From Xestospongia muta (taxonomy: Eukaryota; Porifera; Demospongiae; Haplosclerida; Petrosiidae): a stretch of 64,000 nucleotides of DNA. The DNA is taken from contig OY848920.1 in NCBI GenBank assembly GCA_963693285.1, positions 4,663,135-4,727,134 of the forward strand. Reading direction: 5' to 3'. Numbering within the stretch: the stretch's first letter is position 1; every line of letters starts with the position of its first letter. A program made the position numbers and the translations under genes. A model generated the notes under the pieces. It searched no databases. It was given only the letters and a program-made list of their open reading frames with translations, and was not told the origin of the DNA. Positions 60,269-64,000 of the stretch are shown here, one piece after another.

Positions 60269-61225
60269 CTAGTAAAAGAAAAATACTTACTATAACTATC
60301 TTTAAACTTTATTTAATTTTTAATTCAAGAAACACATTTGCTACAAATGTTAGGTTATAAAATAAATTGTTATTTTGAGAAAGCTCAAGGTGTCAGCTTG
60401 GAACTAAATATTAGAACAAGTAAAATAAACTTTTTTATTCTACAAAGAATTATATGACTGTCTGACATGGTATGTATGACAAGTAAATTAAGCAAAATGG
60501 TCCCAAAAAATCACCTTTCAAATGAGAATTGGTTTCTAATCCCTTTCCTTTTCACTATGATATGCATATATTATAATACTGAAATGAACCTATAAACTAT
60601 ACTTTGTCCAAGATGACTACTGCCTCAATGATATATCTAAGGCTTAGGATAAGCTAGAGAGAAAAGGTTTGTTTTATTCAGTAAATCTTCAAAATCCACT
60701 TAAAACCTGAGTAAATTGGAGTGTTAGATATTTGAAAAAGAAATCCATTATAAAAAGGAATAGCATTGTTGACATACCACCATGACAAAATATCATGCAT
60801 AATTCCAGATTATTAACAAATGTACAACAAACATTCACTAACTAAATGTAATGTTTAGAAAGAGTGAAAATTGTCTTTTGTAGAAATAAATCCTAGTGTA
60901 CATGAAAAATAAATAATAGGTAAGGGTAGACTTGGGATATAGCTAAATTTGGACATACATTTATATTGCTACCATAAATATGGACACATATACAGTTGAC
61001 TAGAGTCATAATTTCAGTAACAATTACAAACAAAATGTTTGCAGTAGTAAGGTATGTAATGTTTGAGCTTTAATTGTAATATATAAAGTTCATAAAAGCT
61101 TATACAATAGTGTCCTGGCCTTAAGGTGACAAGTGTACTTAGTTTATATTAATCACTTTTCATTAAATCAGTGGGTGTAATGTTGTGATAACTATTGTGA
61201 TAATAAGCCACTAGTATATTACTTA
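60269..61225. repeat. Intron block duplicated at 63049..64000
   Basis: Nearly identical to 63049..64000 at an offset of 2780 (for example ttgacataccaccatgacaa at both). It includes the left part of repeat R copy 4. No exon was found. Confidence 0.9.
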
Positions 61226-61870
61226 ATAATTTATATCAGCACACTAAAAGTCTTGTGGTTAGAAATTACTGAAACAACTTGGAAACCTTCATATGCTGTC
61301 CTTGAAATATTGACAAGTGAGTATATGAAACAAAAACAAGTATTCATTAAGGATGTTATCAGTAATGGTCCTGGTAGAGTTACTCATACACTAAACATTG
61401 ACAAAGGTAAGAATCCATACTTAGTATTAAGGTATATATACATATACAATAAACTCTAAAAAGGTTTAAGGAATACTTGGTATTAAGTGACACATGTACA
61501 TGCACTGGGCTATTAAGGACCATCCCAGGATGTACTAAGTAATAGAAGATACTCAGTATTAAGTGATACATAGGTATGCACTGGGCTACTGACAGTCACG
61601 ATCCCATGATGTACTAAGTATCTAATGACACTAGTGTTTAGGTATATCTGGCCTCATTAATAGACCATTCCAATATATACTACACTTAGTATGGATACTT
61701 AGCACTAGCAAATGTATGCATCTCTTGAGTTGGAATCATATCAAGATGTACTAGTGATACAAACATGTACTAAACACAGCCAGTATCAAGGTTAAGGATA
61801 CTCAGTGTTGACATTGGTCCAGTCTTAGGGACTACTTAGTATCCTGGGATATGTAGGATTGTTAGTTAAT
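60960..61870. repeat. Dispersed repeat R, copy 4, plus minisatellite
   Basis: The repeat spans about 60960..61440, with an open plus-strand frame 61253..61459 similar to that in copy 1. Diverged aggatgtactaagtat units follow to about 61870, the same order as at 8912..10190. Confidence 0.75.
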
Positions 61871-62039
61871 ACAAAAGATAAGATGTGGTAGTACTGGACA
61901 TCACTCTTTAAAGCTAAAGATCAGAACTAGTGAAAGAAAACTGATTGTTCAAAAAACAATTATAGGACTACCTGGTATGCTAAGTAAATTAAGTAATACA
62001 CAACCTCTCATATGTTTCTAATCTAAGACTAATAAATCG

Positions 62040-62682
62040 AACATTGTAAATTACAAATTATAGATAATATCAATAATAATGATGAATTAATTAATAATAA
62101 CCTAATGTTTGGATATACTAACTACAAGTTAATACAGTTAGTATTAGTAAAGGAAAGGGATAAGACTTGTAGGTGTGGTTATAATAGGACATAAATTTAT
62201 ATGGCTTTCATAAAAATGGACACATGTACAGTTGACTGGAGTCATAATTTCAGTAACAATTACAAACAACATGTTTACAGTAGTAAGGTATGTAATGTTT
62301 GAACTTTTATTGTTATATATAAAGTTCACAAAAGCTTATACAATAGTGTTCACATTAAGGTGACAAGTGTACTTGGTTTATATTAATCACTTTTTATTAA
62401 ATCAGTGGGTGTAATGTTGTGATAATTGTTGTGATAAATAAACCACTAGTAGATTGATTAGTAACTTATGTTAGCATATTAAAGTTATAAGGTCTTGTGG
62501 TTAGGAATCACTGAAATAACTTGGAAACCTTTACATACTGTCCTAGATATATTGACAATTGAGTATGAGAAGCAAAAACAAGTACTTGTTGAGGATACTA
62601 TCAGTAATGGTCCATAGAATTACACACTAAACTTTTCTCTAGTGACAATGGTGAGAATCAATACCAGGAATACTTAGTATGA
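62040..62682. repeat. Mosaic: linker-exon intron scrap, then repeat R copy 5
   Basis: 62045..62140 matches 10850..10950 (gataatatcaataataatga, ggatatactaactacaagtt) but without the linker exon. It then switches abruptly to repeat R at about 62150 (aaaggaaagggataagactt). R copy 5 runs into the GTPase fragment at 62683. Confidence 0.7.
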
Positions 62683-63050
62683 CTGGGTCACCAATTAGAT
62701 TACCTTGAACACAGAAGAAGAACTTAGCTTTGTCATCAAGGTGCTCATCCAGCTTGTGTGTAAAAATATTGACTGAGTTATATCGTAACAAGACTGGAGC
62801 AATATCTATAAATGCAGCCTGACCACCAGTATCAATACCATATATCCAATGAGCTTTATAAAGTTCTTTAGACTCCTGTACATGATCTAACGATTTAATG
62901 ATTTGATCACATACATCAGACTTTGGTCTGTCTTCTGTTGTGGTTATTTCGTTAGAGTCTAGTAATGGAGGATGATGAGACTCAGTTGCTTCTGTTTCTT
63001 CAATTGATCTGCCAAGTACATCACTTCCCACTTGATAACTTTTGACTTCT
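62683..63050 (-). pseudogene. GTPase exon fragment lacking the P-loop
   Basis: It matches 59591..59960 of gene C closely: VLGRSIEETEATESHH, HWIYGIDTGGQAAFID, FFFCVQGNLIGDPV. Upstream it jumps straight to the intron block, so 312 bases holding the P-loop and the exon's acceptor are missing. Downstream it stops at the VERQIT join and continues into repeat R sequence. It cannot encode a GTPase. Confidence 0.85.
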
Positions 63051-63719
63051 GGTAAATGAAAAATACTTATTATAATTATCTTTAAGCTTTATTTAATTTT
63101 TAATTCAAGAAACACATTTGCTACAAATGTTAGGTTATAAATTAAATTGTTATTTTGAGAAAGCTCAAGGTGTCAGCTTGGAACTAAATATTAGAACAAG
63201 TAAAATAAACCTTTTTATTCTACAAAGAATTATATGACTGTCTGACACGGTATGCATGACAAGTAAATTAAGCAAAATGGTCCCAAAAAATCACCTTTCA
63301 AATGAGAATTGGTTTCTAATCCCTTTCCTTTTCACTATGATATGCATATATTATAATACTGAAATGAACCTATAAACTATACTTTGTCCAAGATGACTAC
63401 TGCCTCAATGATATATCTAAGGCTTAGGATAAGCTAGAGAGAAAAGGTTTGTTTTATTCAGTAAATCTTCAAAATCCACTTAAAACCTGAGTAAATTGGA
63501 GTGTTAGATATTTGAAAAAGAAATCCATTATAAAAAGGAATAGCATTGTTGACATACCACCATGACAAAATATCATGCATAATTCCAGATTATTAACAAA
63601 TGTACAACAAACATTCACTAACTAAATGTAATGTTTAGAAAGAGTGAAAATTGTCTTTTGTAGAAATAAATCCTAGTGTACATGAAAAATAAATAATAGG
63701 TAAGGGTAGGCTTGGGATA

Positions 63720-64000
63720 TAGCTAAACTTGGACATACATTTATATTGCTACCATAAATATGGACACATATACAGTTGACTAGAGTCATAATTTCAGTAA
63801 CAATTACAAACAAAATGTTTGCAGTAGTAAGGTATGTAATGTTTGAGCTTTAATTGTAATATATAAAGTTCATAAAAGCTTATACAATAGTGTCCTGGCC
63901 TTAAGGTGACAAGTGTACTTAGTTTATATTAATCACTTTTTATTAAATCAGTGGGTGTAATGTTGTGATAACTATTGTGATAATAAGCCACTAGTATATT
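63720..64000. repeat. Dispersed repeat R, copy 6 (cut by the window edge)
   Basis: The same sequence as copy 4 at an offset of 2780. The rest lies beyond the window. Confidence 0.8.

Overview
The window is AT-rich animal DNA with many short, phased introns and a dense load of repeats. I infer a sponge, and a demosponge such as Amphimedon queenslandica would fit. The basis is the mix of death-domain and ROC-COR-like GTPase exons, ZU5-death architecture, secreted fibrinogen-like proteins, introns down to 50 nt and metazoan transposons. No database search was possible, so the species is an inference.

Two large minus-strand genes dominate. Gene B (5838..20426) starts at a clear ATG. It joins in frame as death domain - death domain - 24-aa linker - ROC/COR-like GTPase with a Cys-rich tail - death domain (1009 codons through the last exon I can place). 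Gene C (51086..60268; its 5' end lies beyond the right edge) joins in frame as ROC/COR-like GTPase - linker - ZU5 - hydrophobic segment - beta-rich region - Lys/Ser-rich duplicated exons - death domain and stop (1358 codons in the window). Most internal exons start and end in phase 1, and the neighbourhood is full of duplicated, truncated and decayed copies of them: a frameshifted GTPase exon (282..2244), a lone and a half-duplicated death-domain exon (3192..3627), GTPase and death-domain relics near 4.6-5.0 and 28.1 kb, a caspase-like relic fused to a GTPase scrap (29.2-30.1 kb), and a GTPase copy lacking its P-loop (62.7-63.0 kb). The likely biology is death-fold signalling or innate sensing related to DAPK1/ROCO and UNC5/PIDD-type proteins. 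The function is inferred.

The centre of the window holds segmental duplications (20.6-23.2 kb against 30.6-33.7 kb), a small intact three-exon gene (31772..32192), and a possible membrane-protein 3' end (26164..26601).

From 33.8 to 49.6 kb the window is mobile-element territory. A DNA transposon with about 110-bp inverted repeats carries an intact 10-exon DDE integrase-like transposase, convergent with an accessory SAM-like/zinc gene that has one in-frame stop. Two paralogous secreted fibrinogen-like genes (37687..38745 and about 44841..46093) flank a second, decayed transposon whose last exon ends in a perfect 56-bp palindrome. A truncated Ty3/Gypsy-type retroelement follows.

A direct repeat family of about 0.6 kb occurs six times, mostly next to GTPase exons. 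It appears to mark the duplication units that spread this gene family.
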